Under the pieces are notes generated by a model. It ran no database searches. It was given only the letters and a program-made list of their open reading frames with translations, and had not been told where the DNA came from. DNA of 64,000 nucleotides, taken from NCBI RefSeq assembly GCF_901933205.1, contig NC_044577.1, forward strand, positions 1 through 64,000, given 5' to 3'. This document shows, piece after piece, positions 1-11,054 of the stretch (position 1 is the stretch's first letter; each line of letters starts with the position of its first letter). The stretch is from Camarhynchus parvulus. Its lineage: Eukaryota > Chordata > Aves > Passeriformes > Thraupidae. The position numbers were made by a program, and so were the translations under genes.

Positions 1-338
1 AGCAAAATTGGCTGGCAAATAAACTTTCTAACACGATTTGAAGCATTGGAAAGCAGGCGTTCTTTATCTGCGCAGGACACACTGAAGGATTTCTCCTTTA
101 ATCTGATGTGTGCAGTGAAACTTTGCCACAGGGTATGGTCCTGTAGGGGCCACGAGTGGGTCTCTGGTGGTCGTGTTCACAGAATGCTTCCATATTACAC
201 GTGACATTTCCTTGAACGTTTCCCTTGAGCGTGCACTGTTATTAACTGAATTTTGTTAAATTTTATATCAGTAAAAAAACCTGAGTTACAACATATATCA
301 GCCAGAGCTGCTGAAGCAGAGCTGCTGGGCAGGGTTAC

Positions 339-890
339 TTGTTATGTTAACTATAAGTCGTTAGAGTTAATAGTTCTCTTTGTATCACTTAACGACCCTA
401 GCCAGGGCAGGTAGATAGCCCTCCTTTTGTGTTGGTAAAACCCTGCCTAAGGCAAAACTGCATTTCTCCTTACCAGACAAGGAGAATTTGGGGAGGAGGG
501 AGGCATTACAATATGTAGATTTTGAGAACCAGTGTACCATGGGACGTATTGAACTTATAAAAACCCCAAAACCAACGAGCCAAATATAAAATTAAAGAAT
601 TAGAATGATTCGCGGACGTGAGGAATAGAGTGCTAGACCTGAAGAGATGTTGGGAGACCTTAGTGCCCCTCGCCCTGACTAAAGAAGCTGCCTGGGACCG
701 GGACCTGGAGCTGGGAAGCCGGGAAAAGCGAGAAACACCGGGGTCTCGCCCAGGCGTCGCTGTGAGGATCGGACCCCTGGCTCTGCCCCTCGTGGACAAA
801 GCTGCACATCCTCCTCCTCTGAGCCACGCTGGGAAGAAGACGGAGACGGCCGCCCCGTCGAGCTTCCTAATCCTGAGCTGATCACTTTAA
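339..890 (+). mobile_element. LTR-like sequence (uncertain)
   Basis: The stretch begins near a TGTTAACTATAAG start and carries a TATA-like box (TATAAAA) at 556-562, followed by a GC-rich segment that would correspond to R/U5 or leader sequence. This layout resembles an avian endogenous retroviral LTR joined to a short leader. I could not find a matching second copy, a clear CA end or a target-site duplication, so both the class and the boundaries are inference. Positions 1-338 hold nothing I recognise. Confidence 0.25.
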
Positions 891-1432
891 TACAAGCGTT
901 AAAAGGAGAAAAGTCTCCTTGCCCTGTTTTTATTTCATGCACTGTTACTTCTTGTTACATAACTTCACAAAAACCCCGCTATATTCCTCATTACCTATTT
1001 TCCACTGGCTCCAGCTGTGCTTGCGATCCTCTGTGCATGCCTTTAAATCCTTTCAGCTTTTCTGCCAGTTGTCTTTAAGCTCCATCCAGCACCTTCAGGG
1101 CAACTGAAAATTTCTCTTCTCGTGTCATTTATCAGGAGCCCCAAAACTCTTCAGGGACCCCCATCTCCCCAGAGGGACCTTGTGGTTTGGGAGGTTCAGA
1201 GGGCTGAGGGGATCCCTGCGTAGTTTTGGGGAATCCCCATGTAGTTTTGGAGGTCCCTGGATGGCTTTGGGGGTGGGGTCTTTGTCTCTGGACAGTTTTG
1301 AGGATCTCTGTGGGGTTCAGGGTTTCCCCATTTTTATGTCTCCATTTTAAGGCAAAAGCCCTTTAATTCCCTGTTTGCTATTGTCTCTCCTGGCTCCAGC
1401 TGGTTTTCTTCAGCTTTTTCAGTCATTTGGGC
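891..1432. other. Gene-free spacer
   Basis: No gene, RNA or clear repeat was recognised here. The sequence is rich in short phrases such as GGGGATCCC, GTAGTTTTG and CCCCAT that recur imperfectly between 1140 and 1350, which suggests decayed low-order repeats. The last part (about 1350-1432) weakly resembles the sequence following copy B of the downstream tandem unit. Confidence 0.4.
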
Positions 1433-3426
1433 CAGAATTTCCCATTCCCTGGAATTCCCTGCTGGGACTTGGATCATTAATTTTGGATAAAAAACATCTG
1501 GACTTGGTTTGTCCTTTCCCTGGGGTCACAGTGTCAGGAGAATTGACCCACAAACACCAGAGGTTTATTTCCAAAAAGGAGACAGAGGAGTGCTGTAACT
1601 TTATTCAGATAAAGGGAGAGGTCGTGGGCATTTGCCCTGGGTTCTGCCAAATTTTTGGAGGACGCAGCCTTCTTTTTATCCTGATATCCCTGCTGCATTT
1701 CCCTCTTTCTTTCCCCAGTGACAGGATCCAAATCCAGCTACCAGTTCCCAAATTCTCTGGAACTGTGGATCATGCCCCCCTGGCCCCTCCTCCCCACTTT
1801 GCATCCTGAAATTTTGCTGAATCTGCCCAAATCTGCATGGTTTGGCTGTGGCTGAGCCCCATTTGGGGATAAAAAGGGCAATCTGGGGACAAGTGCTTTG
1901 TCTATGTCTGCAGAGTCCCTGGAATTCTGGAGTTGACAGACTGGTGAGTTGGGAGGCTTCATTCCCCGTTTTTAATATGTTTTCCTTATTCTTTGGGGAT
2001 GGACAGAAATTGAGGATTTTTTCTGCCCAAATTTCAGATTTTTTACCCTTTCTCCTCCCCAATTTTATGGCTTTCCCCCCTTATCCCCACAAGTTTCATA
2101 ATTTTAGTCCTCTTTCTTTACAAATGTTGGGTTGAAACACTTTTTGTGCCCAGATTTTTTATTTTTTGCCCATTTACCCCCAAATCTCAGGGGTTTTCCC
2201 TTTTTGTGCACTTTCCCCCAAATTTCAGATTTTTTGCCCTCATCATGCTCAGAATTTGGAATTTTTTCCCCCTTTTTTGAGGCGGAATTGAGGATTTGGG
2301 GGAACTTGAGTGGGATAAGGTGGAGGGACATTTGTTCTGGATTTTGAGCACCATTTTGACCCAAACTGGGGGAATTTGGGGCAAAATTCATTCTTTCCAT
2401 GAAGTTTTAGTGTGAATTTGGTGGAAATAGAGTATTGAGGTGGCATCAAGGTAAGGGATTGGTGGGCAAGGGCTGCACCAGGATTTTAACCTGAATTTGA
2501 CACAAATCTAGGTGATTTTGGTTAAAATTTATCTTTTTGGAATGTTTTGGGCAAATCTGATAGGAATGGGGAATTTGAAGTGGCCTTGGAGGGGGGATAT
2601 CAGGGGGAGGGAGGGTTGGCTCATTTGTTGAACTCCATTTTGACCCAAACTGCAGGGAATTTAGAGGGAAAAACAAGCATCTTGACCCAAATTTGTGGGA
2701 TTTGAGGCAAAATTCATGGTGTTTGGAAGGTTTTGGGGTGGATTTGGTGGCAACAGGGGCCAAAATAAGCCCTAAGGGATTCCATGGGGGAGGGGAAAAA
2801 GGCATTTTGGGGGTTATTTGAGGGTTCTGGAGACATCTCTGGGCTCACAGGGATTTTTCCCATAAAATAGCAATTTTTAGTAATTTTGGGTGTTTTTCAC
2901 AGGAGTTCCACAGGTTGGTCCTGGTGGCTCCTCCTTCCCTTCTATGGTAAGGAACATCCGCATTTTGCAGACAAAATTCCCAAATTTCTTGAATTTGGAC
3001 TTATTTGCTTGCTTTTTAGTACAGAAAAGGAAATTCTGAAAGCCTGGGGTGTTTTTTTCCTGAAAATTCCCTTTCCCCCTCATTTTGTGTCTTCCCCAAC
3101 AACGTCTCAGCCTCATATTTATTGGTTTTAACCAAAAAGTGTCCTTTTAAAACAATTTGTTTTAATCCAATAGCCTTTAGAATCTTCTTATTCTTCATGA
3201 AAACATCTCCTTTTTCCTCACTTTCTGAAGAAAAAATGAAAGTGCACTTTGTCCTCATTATTTGGGTTTGCATTTTAGTTTTGGGGATTTTTTTTTTGAG
3301 GTAAAATTCTAATTAGTTATTTTGGTGTTTTTTCAGGAACAAAACCCACCGTTGATACACTGACTGTATTTTTGGGGGGGAAAAAAAAAAGAAGTCTATT
3401 TTTAGAAGTTTTTTATGAAAAAAGCC
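1433..3426. repeat. Tandem duplication, copy A (~2.0 kb)
   Basis: This unit is repeated directly afterwards at 3427. Both copies start with CAGAATTTCCCATTCCCTGG and share long colinear blocks: the ATAAAAAACATCTGGACTTGG stretch, the ACAGGATCC/ATTCTCTGGA block (1721-1765 versus 3676-3715), the TTTTGAGGC block and the terminal GAAAAAAG block. Between the shared blocks the copies have diverged by substitutions and indels. Each copy retains a short segment bounded by a polypyrimidine-AG and a GTAAG (2903-2946 here), like a small exon, but no conserved reading frame was found. It is probably non-coding or a dead gene fragment. Confidence 0.75.
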
Positions 3427-4480
3427 CAGAATTTCCCATTCCCTGGAATTCCTCGCTGGGACTTGGGTCATTAATTTTGGATAAAAAACATCTGGACTTG
3501 GTTTGTCCTTTCCCCGGTGTCATGGGGCCAGACGGTACCATGGGGACAGTGATTCTGGGAGTTCAGGGAATTTGGGATGATTGCCGTGGGTCCCACACCG
3601 GTCATGACATCCCTGTCACTTATATCTATCAAGAGGTCCTGTGGGTTCCACTCTCATCATTTCCCATGCCAAACTGACAGGATCCAGCTGCCAGTTTCCA
3701 AATTCTCTGGAGCTGTGGGTCATGGCCGCCTGCCCCCCTCCCCCTGCCCCCATCCTAAAATTCTGCTGAATCTGCCCAAATCTTCATCTTTTGGCTTTGG
3801 CTTGAGTATTTTTTATTTGGGTATAAAAAGAGTGACTTTTGGACAAACACTCCATGTCTGAAGGGGCCTGGGAATTCAAGAGCCAAGGGGCCAGTGAGTG
3901 GGGAAGAGTGGGGAGGCTTCATTCCCAGTTTATTCCTGGTTTTCCTTATTGTTTGGTGATGGGCAGAAATTGAGGATTTTTTCTGCTCAGATTTCAGATT
4001 TTTTTACCCTTTCCCTTCCCCACTTTTATGACTTCTGCTCCCTTTTCTCCACAAGTTTCATAATTTTAACCCTTTTTCTTTCAAAAGTTTGGGTTTTAAA
4101 CTTCTTTTCCCAATTTTTTTATTTTTTGCCCCTTTCCCCACGAATCTCAGGGGTTTGCTCTTTTTGTGCACTTTTGTCTCAAATTTCAGATTTTTTTGTC
4201 CTCATCATGCTCAAAATTTGGTGGGTGTTTTCTTCCCCTTTTTGAGGCCAAGTTGAGCATTTGGGAGGGTTTGTGTGGGATAGGGTGAGTGAAGGGTTTT
4301 CCTGGATGCTGAGCCCCATTTGGATCCAAAATTGGGTGTTGTTGGGCAAAAAAATACCCATTTTGACTGAAACTGGGGGAATTTGGGGAAAATTTCATCC
4401 TTTCCATGAAGTTTTAATGTGGATTCGGTGGAAATGGGATATTGAGGTGACATCAAGGGCAGGGGTTGGTGGGAGGGCTG

Positions 4481-4887
4481 TGTTATGGAAAGGCTTGACA
4501 GCTGGCCTGCAAGCAAAGCTGAGTTAATAGAAGAAATAACAATTGATGATTTTTGAGTGTATCCATAGCGAAAAGAAGAAGACAAGGCCGTCAGCATGGA
4601 AACAGATTAGAAAAGATACATGAAAAGTTTTGTAAGCTAGACTATGTGCATAAGTAGATGTGTATACATGCCTTACTAAATTTCTGTAAAACTTTTGCCA
4701 ATTATATTGACACTAATTGCTTTGCACCAATGAATATAAGAAGTTATTGTGATGTAGTTAATGACCTAAAATCACGCTTTGTTAAGAGTATATAAGCTAG
4801 AGAACACGCAGAATAAAAAATTTCTTTCTTCTTTTTCTTCTTAAACCCTAATCACATGTGTATATCACATCCAACCTAACAGTAACA
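4481..4887 (+). mobile_element. Solo LTR in copy B
   Basis: The element starts TGTTATGG and ends CAGTAACA, giving a perfect 5-bp terminal inverted repeat TGTTA/TAACA with canonical TG...CA ends. A TATATAAG box near 4789 is followed by an AATAAA-type signal near 4813, so transcription would run on the plus strand. The flanks show CTG on both sides (4478-4480 and 4888-4890). Copy A of the host repeat lacks the insertion at the equivalent place (about 2469), so the element arrived after the tandem duplication. No internal retroviral sequence is attached. Confidence 0.7.
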
Positions 4888-5748
4888 CTGTGTCAGCATT
4901 TTAACCCCATTTTGACCTGAATCTAGGTGATTTTAGTTAAAATTCATCTAGTTTTGGAGTGAATCTGATATAGATGGAGACTCTGATGTGGCCTCAAGGT
5001 GGGGGGCAGGATGTGTGGGGAGGGATGTTTAATCTCTGTTTAATTCCATTTTGACCAAAAGGGGGAGGATTGGGGGGAAAATATATTTTTGACCCAAAAT
5101 GGGAGAATTTGGGAAGAAGAACCATTTTGATCCAAACTTGGGGAATTTTGGACAATATTTTTAGAGTTTTGAATATTTTGGGTGGATTTGGGGGCAGTGG
5201 GGGCCAAAATAAGCCCCAAGAGGTTTCCGTAGGGTGAAAAAAAGTAATTTTGGGGTATTAAAAGACATTTTTTTGTAATTTGGGGGTTATTTGAGGTGTC
5301 TGGAGACATCTCAGGGCTCACATGGATTTTTCCCATGAAAACCAGTTTTTAGTGATTTTTGGTGTTTTTCACAGGAATGGCACAAGATGGGATCTGATGG
5401 TTCCTCCTTCCCTTCTGTGGTAAGTAAAACCCCTGTTTTTCACGCAAAATCCCCAAATTTCCCAGACTTTGTACTTATTTCTAGTCTTTTTAGCACAGAA
5501 AATGAAATCCTGAGTCCCTGGGCTTGTGTTTGCCCGAAAATTCCTTTCTTCCCTCATTTTACATTTTCTCCAACAACCTCTCATGTGCAGATTTGTTATT
5601 TTTAAACAAAAACCCCCTTTTGGAATATTTTTTTTAATCCAAAAGCCTTTAGGATCTTCTTTTTTCATTAATGCCTCAATAATTTTCATGGAAAAAAAAT
5701 CCCCTTTTTCCTCACTTTCTACGGGAAAAAAAAAGTGCACTTTGTCCT

Positions 5749-5812
5749 GTTTTTTTTTTTTTTTGGTTTGGTTTGGTTTGGTTTGGTTTTTTTGTTTGTT
5801 TGGTTTGATTTG
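5749..5812. repeat. Simple repeat: poly-T and (GGTTT)n
   Basis: A run of about 15 T residues is followed by five or six GGTTT units and then a related TTTGTTTGTTTGG tract. It lies inside copy B and is absent from copy A at this length. Confidence 0.85.
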
Positions 5813-5991
5813 CTGTGGTTTGGGTTTTTTTTAGCTAAAATTCTAATGATCAGTGTTAGTGTTTTTCCAGGACAAAATCTCATTTTGTCCTGGAACTGGA
5901 CAAAAAACATCTGGAACTGTATGCTGGAACTGTATTTTCTTCCAGGGAAGAAAGATCTATTTTTAAAAGGTTTTTAAAATGAAAAAAGTCC

Positions 5992-6480
5992 TTTTATTTG
6001 CTCTTTTTGAATAAAAGAAGTTGTTTCTTAAGGAAAAAAAACCCTTTTATTCCTTATATTCCTGGCTTTTTTCTAATTTTCATTAAAATCTTTTATCAAC
6101 CCAATTTTAAAGTAGTGTTTTAAAGAGAAATACCTTTTTTATTCCCTTAATATTTTCTTGTTTATTCTTTTTTGTTTGTTTGTTTAATTTTATTTTAAAA
6201 AATTTATTTATTAAGGAAAAAAAAGCCTTCTTGAACTCTGTTTTAAGTTTTAGGTACTTTTAAAGAAAAAAAACTCTTTCACTCTGTTCTAATTATTAAA
6301 ATTCCAGTTGCTCATTTCCCTCTCGATGTTTCTTCAAAATCCCCCTTTTTTAAAAAAACAACTCTTTTTCATGTATTATTTCAGAAAACCCCCTTTAATC
6401 CTATTTTTTATTCACAGTTAAACCTCATTATTCCCTATTTTTCCCCCCAAAACACTCAAATTCCATTTTTTTTTATTCCC
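5992..6480. other. AT-rich low-complexity spacer
   Basis: The stretch is strongly AT-rich with recurring AAGGAAAAAAAACCCTTTTATTCC-like phrases (for example near 6030 and 6215) separated by T-rich tracts. These look like decayed internal duplications. There is no gene or RNA that I can support. Confidence 0.5.
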
Positions 6481-6929
6481 AGATCTTGCATTGCATGACA
6501 GTGTTCTGCTGAGTTCCATGAGGATAAACTGTCATTGATGCCAAGATGATTTTTTGCTTATTCTTTTCTGTACCGTTATTACAACTTTTATGTATTCTCG
6601 GGATTCTTAGCACGCATGCATACAAATAAAACGGAGTAAAAAGGAACAAGTATGCCTGCTTAGAATACTGAAGATACATCAAAGTTATAGAAAAGGTTTA
6701 GAAAAGGCAAAAAATCGTCTTGGCATCAGTGACACAACACAGCCTGATGGAACTCAGCAGACCATTGCAGCAGCCTGGAATCTCATGGATCCCAGGCTCT
6801 ACTTTGACAAAGCGGGGCCTCACGGCACACAGGCACCGCTGGAGCATTGCCAGGACTGGTACAAACCAGGCTCCATTATTGCGCAGCAAGGCCTAATGGC
6901 ACCTGGAGGGCCACTGTGCCGCAATGGAA

Positions 6930-7600
6930 TCGGATGGAAGCGAGTGTCCATTGTGACACAGGAGGCCGCTGTGACACAATGCAAGCTCTGGGAATCAAGA
7001 GTCAACTGCAAACACAACGGGGCCTCCTTGAAATCAGGTGATACTGGCATGTTGCAGGGAGAGGTGCAACTCAGTGTCCATTGCGAATCCAGTGTCCATT
7101 GTGACACAGCGCAGCCTCATGGACATCTGGGGACCATTGTTATCCTATGGAATCTCATGGAACCAAGTGTCAATTGTGAACACGTGGCCTCATGGAACCC
7201 AGGGGCAGCTGGGACCGAGCCGTGGCTTGTGGAAGCAAGGGGCCGTGGTGACCCAGCAGGGCCTCATGGCACCCGGGAGACCACCATGATGCTATGCAAT
7301 CTTAGGGAACCAAGTCTTAACTGCAAACAAAACGGGGCCTCATGGGACACGGGTGCCACTTGGATATTGCCTGGGCAATTGGAACTCAGTGTCCATTGTC
7401 TCAATGGAATCTGATGGAAGCAAGTGTCCATTGTGACATAGCAGGGCCTCGTGGGAGCCCAGGAGACCTCTGTGATGCAATGTGATCTCCAGGAGCCAAA
7501 TGCCAACTGCTAACACAACAGGGCCTCCTTGAAGCAGGTGCTGTTTGGATTTTGCCCTGGCAAATGGAACTCAGTGTCCATTGTGGCATAGCACAGGCTC
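6930..7600. repeat. Degenerate minisatellite
   Basis: Short phrases recur throughout: AGTGTCCATTGTGACAC-like at about 6945, 7075, 7093, 7168, 7390, 7423 and 7577; CAACTGCAAACACAACGGGGCCTCC-like at about 7001, 7319 and 7505; GGAATC..ATGGAA-like several times. The pattern fits a decayed tandem repeat with a subunit of roughly 60-65 bp. A 209-codon open frame on the plus strand (6785-7414) crosses it, but its translation is simply the repeat read in frame and resembles no family I know. The repeat probably extends weakly to about 6720 and 7650. Confidence 0.6.
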
Positions 7601-7936
7601 ATGAACAACAGGAGAGCAAAGTGACACCATGGAATCTTGGGGAACTAAGATGGTCTCAACACAAGTCTTGCTAGGAGTAACTCTTGCGAAAACAAAGATT
7701 TTCTTTTGTCTTCAATGTCCTGGATTATTTAACTTTGGAAAATCAACTCATTTACAAATGTAACTGCAGGGGCGAGACACCATTCTTGTAATTAACCTTT
7801 ATATATTCTTGTAATTAACCTTTATATGTGTATAACCTTTAGTGGGGATCCATCTTTGTGACGCACATCACATTTTATAAGAAAAGAGGCATTGCTGAAT
7901 TGCTTCAGTGACGAAAGCTTGAATGTACTCTAAATA

Positions 7937-8283
7937 TGTGACAGCTACAGCTGGTCTGTAGCTGCACAAATAATTTGGCATAACAGACACCAACTTGACC
8001 AGCCTAGTTCAGAAGAGAATAGGGAGTAAACAAGTCCCCGGCTGTGTTACTGATAGGCTGAGTTCAAGCTCAAATAAGGGAACCCCAGTCAATCCCTATG
8101 AACCAGGAATGCACCTATATCATTGGCCGTGGAGCTGGGCAGAGTTGAAACCTTTGTCCAATCAACTCTGTATAACTGGGAAATTTGAAGCTCCCATAAA
8201 AGGGGCTGCCCTTCAATAAACGCTGGCTGTTGCTGCATGAACACGGGGTGTCGTGTTGCTTGTCTGTCTCCAAAACTATGACA
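7937..8283 (+). mobile_element. 5' LTR of an endogenous retrovirus
   Basis: The 3' boundary is well supported: the sequence ends ATGACA, then two bases, then a tRNA-type primer-binding site. Upstream lie a CATAAAAGG core-promoter-like box near 8194 and AATAAA at 8215-8220, spaced as in retroviruses whose polyadenylation signal sits just before a short R. The 5' end is less sure; TGTGACAG at 7937 gives TG...CA ends, but TGTAACTG near 7760 is an alternative. A direct repeat of ATTCTTGTAATTAACC occurs upstream at about 7783 and 7808. No matching 3' LTR lies in the window. Confidence 0.65.
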
Positions 8284-8285
8284 AT

Positions 8286-8303
8286 TGGTGACCCCAACGT
8301 AAT
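8286..8303 (+). other. Retroviral primer-binding site
   Basis: An 18-base site beginning TGGTGACCCCAACGT sits two bases after the LTR end. It resembles the tRNA-Trp-type site used by avian alpharetroviruses with about two differences; that assignment is from knowledge of the family, not from a search. Its position fixes the LTR end and the plus-strand orientation. Confidence 0.65.
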
Positions 8304-8339
8304 CACAATAGCTGCTGCCAACAGAGCAGGGAAACAGGC

Positions 8340-8515
8340 GGGGTAGCCGAAAGGAGCTGCCCACAGCCTTTGAGCTGTTGAGGAGTGGCGTCCACAGAGC
8401 CGCGGGGCAACCAGGAGGAGCTGCCCGCAGCCTTTGAGCTGAGAAGAGCGGTGTCCAGTGTCACGGGGCAAGCAGACAGAATTGCTTGCAGCCTTTGAGC
8501 TGCGAAGAAAGGCAT
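8340..8515 (+). repeat. Tandem repeat in the retroviral leader
   Basis: Three imperfect copies of a ~61-64 bp unit follow the primer-binding site. The phrase GCAGCCTTTGAGCTG (first copy CACAGCC) recurs at about 8361, 8425 and 8489, and the linking segments all contain GCGGGGCAA or CACGGGGCAA phrases. The repeat falls in the untranslated leader between the primer site and gag, where packaging signals lie in related viruses. Confidence 0.7.
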
Positions 8516-8519
8516 AGAG

Positions 8520-8869
8520 AGCCGTGATAGGCCCAGACCCTTCCCCCTTTTGTGGATTAGAGACGCCGCAGGGAACATAGGTGCGTGGGGTCAGTATAGG
8601 AAGACCCCGTCCTAAAGACATGGACTTTTATTTTTAACAAAAGAGGGACAAAATATGATGAGCTGGCTCTACTAGCCCTGCTGGCGCGGTGTAAGAGCCA
8701 CTGCTTAGATAAGCCTGAAGAAGCCTCCCTAAACTTAATAACTTGGGAACAGGCTAGCCAATTTATATTTGAAGCTGCCTCCATGGGCGACGAGACCATC
8801 CTTAATGTTATAAAGCCCTGGAAGCTTGTTATCGACTTGTTAAATCAATTAGAGTGGGACGCGAGGACG
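8520..8869 (+). pseudogene. Decayed retroviral gag-like remnant
   Basis: This follows the leader of the provirus and, after an ATG near 8619, contains short segments reading like a retroviral matrix region, but stop codons interrupt the frame within a few codons. Similarity breaks off at about 8870, where base composition jumps to very GC-rich. The identification is by position and codon pattern only. No functional product is possible from the sequence as it stands. Confidence 0.4.
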
Positions 8870-10020
8870 GCGGAGGGGACACAGCAGGTACGGCCCACCG
8901 GGGCGACGGTAAGCGTGGGGACAGCGCGCCAGGCGCACGGCGAAGGAAGACGGGCGGAGCAGCCACAGCACGCTACGGAACCACCGCGCGGAGCTGCGGA
9001 GTCTCCCCCAGAGCAGGGGCGACCTGCCCACGGAGCCTGCTGCGGGTGCCGTCGGGGAAGCATGGCGCCGCCCCCTGCGGGGACGTCTCCTCAGCAGAAT
9101 GTCCCCTGGTCGTCCTGAGCCGTGCCGCTGCCCCGGGCGGGGCCGGTGTGCCGGCGGGGCGCCCTGCTGCTCTGTGGAACTGCGGAGATGGCCGCTGCCA
9201 GCGCGCGTTGTCAAGGGAGCGCGCCGCCACCGATGCCGAGGGCGCAGAGACGCCGTGCTGCAGAGCCTCACTGAGCGGCCGCCGCCGTTCCGCCGTGCCC
9301 TGCTGCCCCGGCTGGGACCCCAGAGGCGGCGCTTGGTAGCGGCGTGGACGCGCTTTGCTGCTGCAGCTGCTGCGAGGCGCCCGGCCGGCTCCGCTACGAG
9401 ATGCCTTGCCCCCTGCGGGACAGCGCCCGGCCGCGGAGCGGAGTTTGCTGTCGCTCTGCCAAGCCCTGCCACACCGGTTACAGACTCAAAGGACGCTGGA
9501 GATGACGCCGTCGCCGCTGCCACTGCTGAGACAGCACGGCGCTGTAGCTTTGCGTTCGACCCCGGCAGGTCCACCCGTGCTGAGCCATCACCTTAGAAAG
9601 CCCCCAGGCAGCAGCTGCCGCACGGGGACCGACAAAACCCGCCCGCAACACAGCTTGGCGGTGCCGGGGCTGCCGCGCCGCCGCCGCCGCCCAGGGGAGG
9701 GCGCCGAGGTCAGGGAACCTCCCAGTGCAGCCGCGGCTCCGGTTCAGTGCCCGCCGCTGCTGATGAGCCGCTGCCACAGCTGCAGCCCCCGGGACCGAGG
9801 TATCCTCCAGCCAGGCTCTGCCGGCAAGCGAGATCCACAGCCACGGTCTCCGTCCCGGCCGGGGCCGCGGCTCCCCGGGGCTGGGGGGCTCTCCGGCGGC
9901 CAAACCCCTTCGAACAGAGGGGAGCGCCGCTCCCTACCGCACCTCAAACCCGCCACTGCCGCTTTCCAACTGCAGTGCCTAGCAACCGCGGCTGCAGTTT
10001 CTGTCCGCAGGACCCATTTC
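8870..10020. other. CpG-rich block of unknown nature
   Basis: About 1.15 kb of very GC- and CpG-rich sequence sits between AT-rich flanks. Long open frames exist on both strands (plus 9355-10023, minus 8849-9574), which is expected when stop codons are rare. None has a domain or motif I recognise; all are proline, alanine and arginine-rich. It could be an unmethylated CpG island with a nearby first exon, the proline-rich part of the adjacent provirus, or a captured genomic segment. Its 5' edge abuts the gag-like remnant and its 3' edge ends abruptly at an AATTAAAAAAAC junction. Confidence 0.5.
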
Positions 10021-10029
10021 TAGTGACTA

Positions 10030-11054
10030 ATTAAAAAAACTCCTTTGATAAAGTCATCAAACGTCAGACTTGACAGAGAGTTATCATAAAAGCAAGTACC
10101 ATCGCAATATTAATTTCTGTGTATGCCTTCACAGTTTTAGTTATAATTAGCAATGCTACATCCCTCTCTTCTCAAATATGCATTTATTTTCAGTAAAGTG
10201 TTGTTTTCCTCTTCCAAAAACCTTCCAGTTTCAGCTATTAGCAAAAGTGTTTTGCATTTCAGTAACATTTCACATTTTCTTTCAACAATGCTTGTTGGTT
10301 TCTTTTGTACGTAACTCCTAGCCTATTCATTTCTTTAAAGTATTATTCAATTTATACAAAGGAATGTTATTGTTTTAGTCCACAACTATTATCCAAAACT
10401 GACTTTTGCAAAATGAATGCTTCTGGAAGTGCTAATTTGCCAAACTTAAGTACCACAGCATTCAAGAGGAAAACAGACACCCAAACCAAAATGGACACTT
10501 TATATTCGCTTGTCTAATAAGGTACCATCAAGTGAGGCAGACTGAAACTGAGATCTGAGACCCTTTCTACCAGATATTGTTGTCCATGTTTAATTAAGCC
10601 AGTATTGTTCTCACCATCTCTGCAAATGATAAGAATTATGTTAACAGTAACATAAATTCCTTTCACTTCTATGAAACCTACAGTGCGTCATCTCTTACAC
10701 TGATTTTACACTATATTTTCAATATTTTAACTTTACAAAAGGATTCTACAAATGCAGCTGAATAGTGTTAATATTGTATATATCCATCATGACCAAGGGG
10801 AGAAACCTTCACAAAAGAGATCCAAAAGCTCCAGATGTACACAGTAAACCATCTATGAGAGCCTTAGAGTGGAAATTCACTTATGACTTTACTCAAATAC
10901 CTCAAGAAAAGATATTACAAACACAGAGATGTGTCATTTTCTAAATGTAAGCTGTGAAACCTAACCAAGACATGAAATGTTTCCTTTAATAATCTTAAAT
11001 TGATTTAGAAAATAGTACTTTAAAAGAGATTGTTACCTCACTAAACACAACAGC
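10030..11054. other. AT-rich intergenic sequence
   Basis: No gene, RNA or repeat was recognised. The sequence is AT-rich unique DNA with only short frames (for example 10305-10517, which has no family resemblance). Confidence 0.5.

Larger units (their letters stand above)
3427..5991. repeat. Tandem duplication, copy B, with an LTR inserted
   Basis: This is the second copy of the ~2 kb unit, colinear with copy A from its first base to the terminal block near 5950-5990. It is longer mainly because a 407-bp solo LTR lies at 4481-4887 and a simple repeat has expanded at 5749-5812. The exon-like island equivalent to 2903-2946 of copy A is at 5375-5419, again flanked by CAG and GTAAGT. The reading frames differ between the two islands, which argues against a conserved protein. 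Confidence 0.75.

Noticed and set aside
6930..7600. CRISPR-like array
   Set aside because: The repeats are degenerate, vary in spacing and lack constant spacer lengths; this is a eukaryotic minisatellite.
8849..10023. Long open frames of 160-241 codons on both strands
   Set aside because: They occur on opposite strands of the same CpG-rich DNA, are Pro/Ala/Arg-rich, and show no domain or codon pattern; stop codons are simply rare at this composition.
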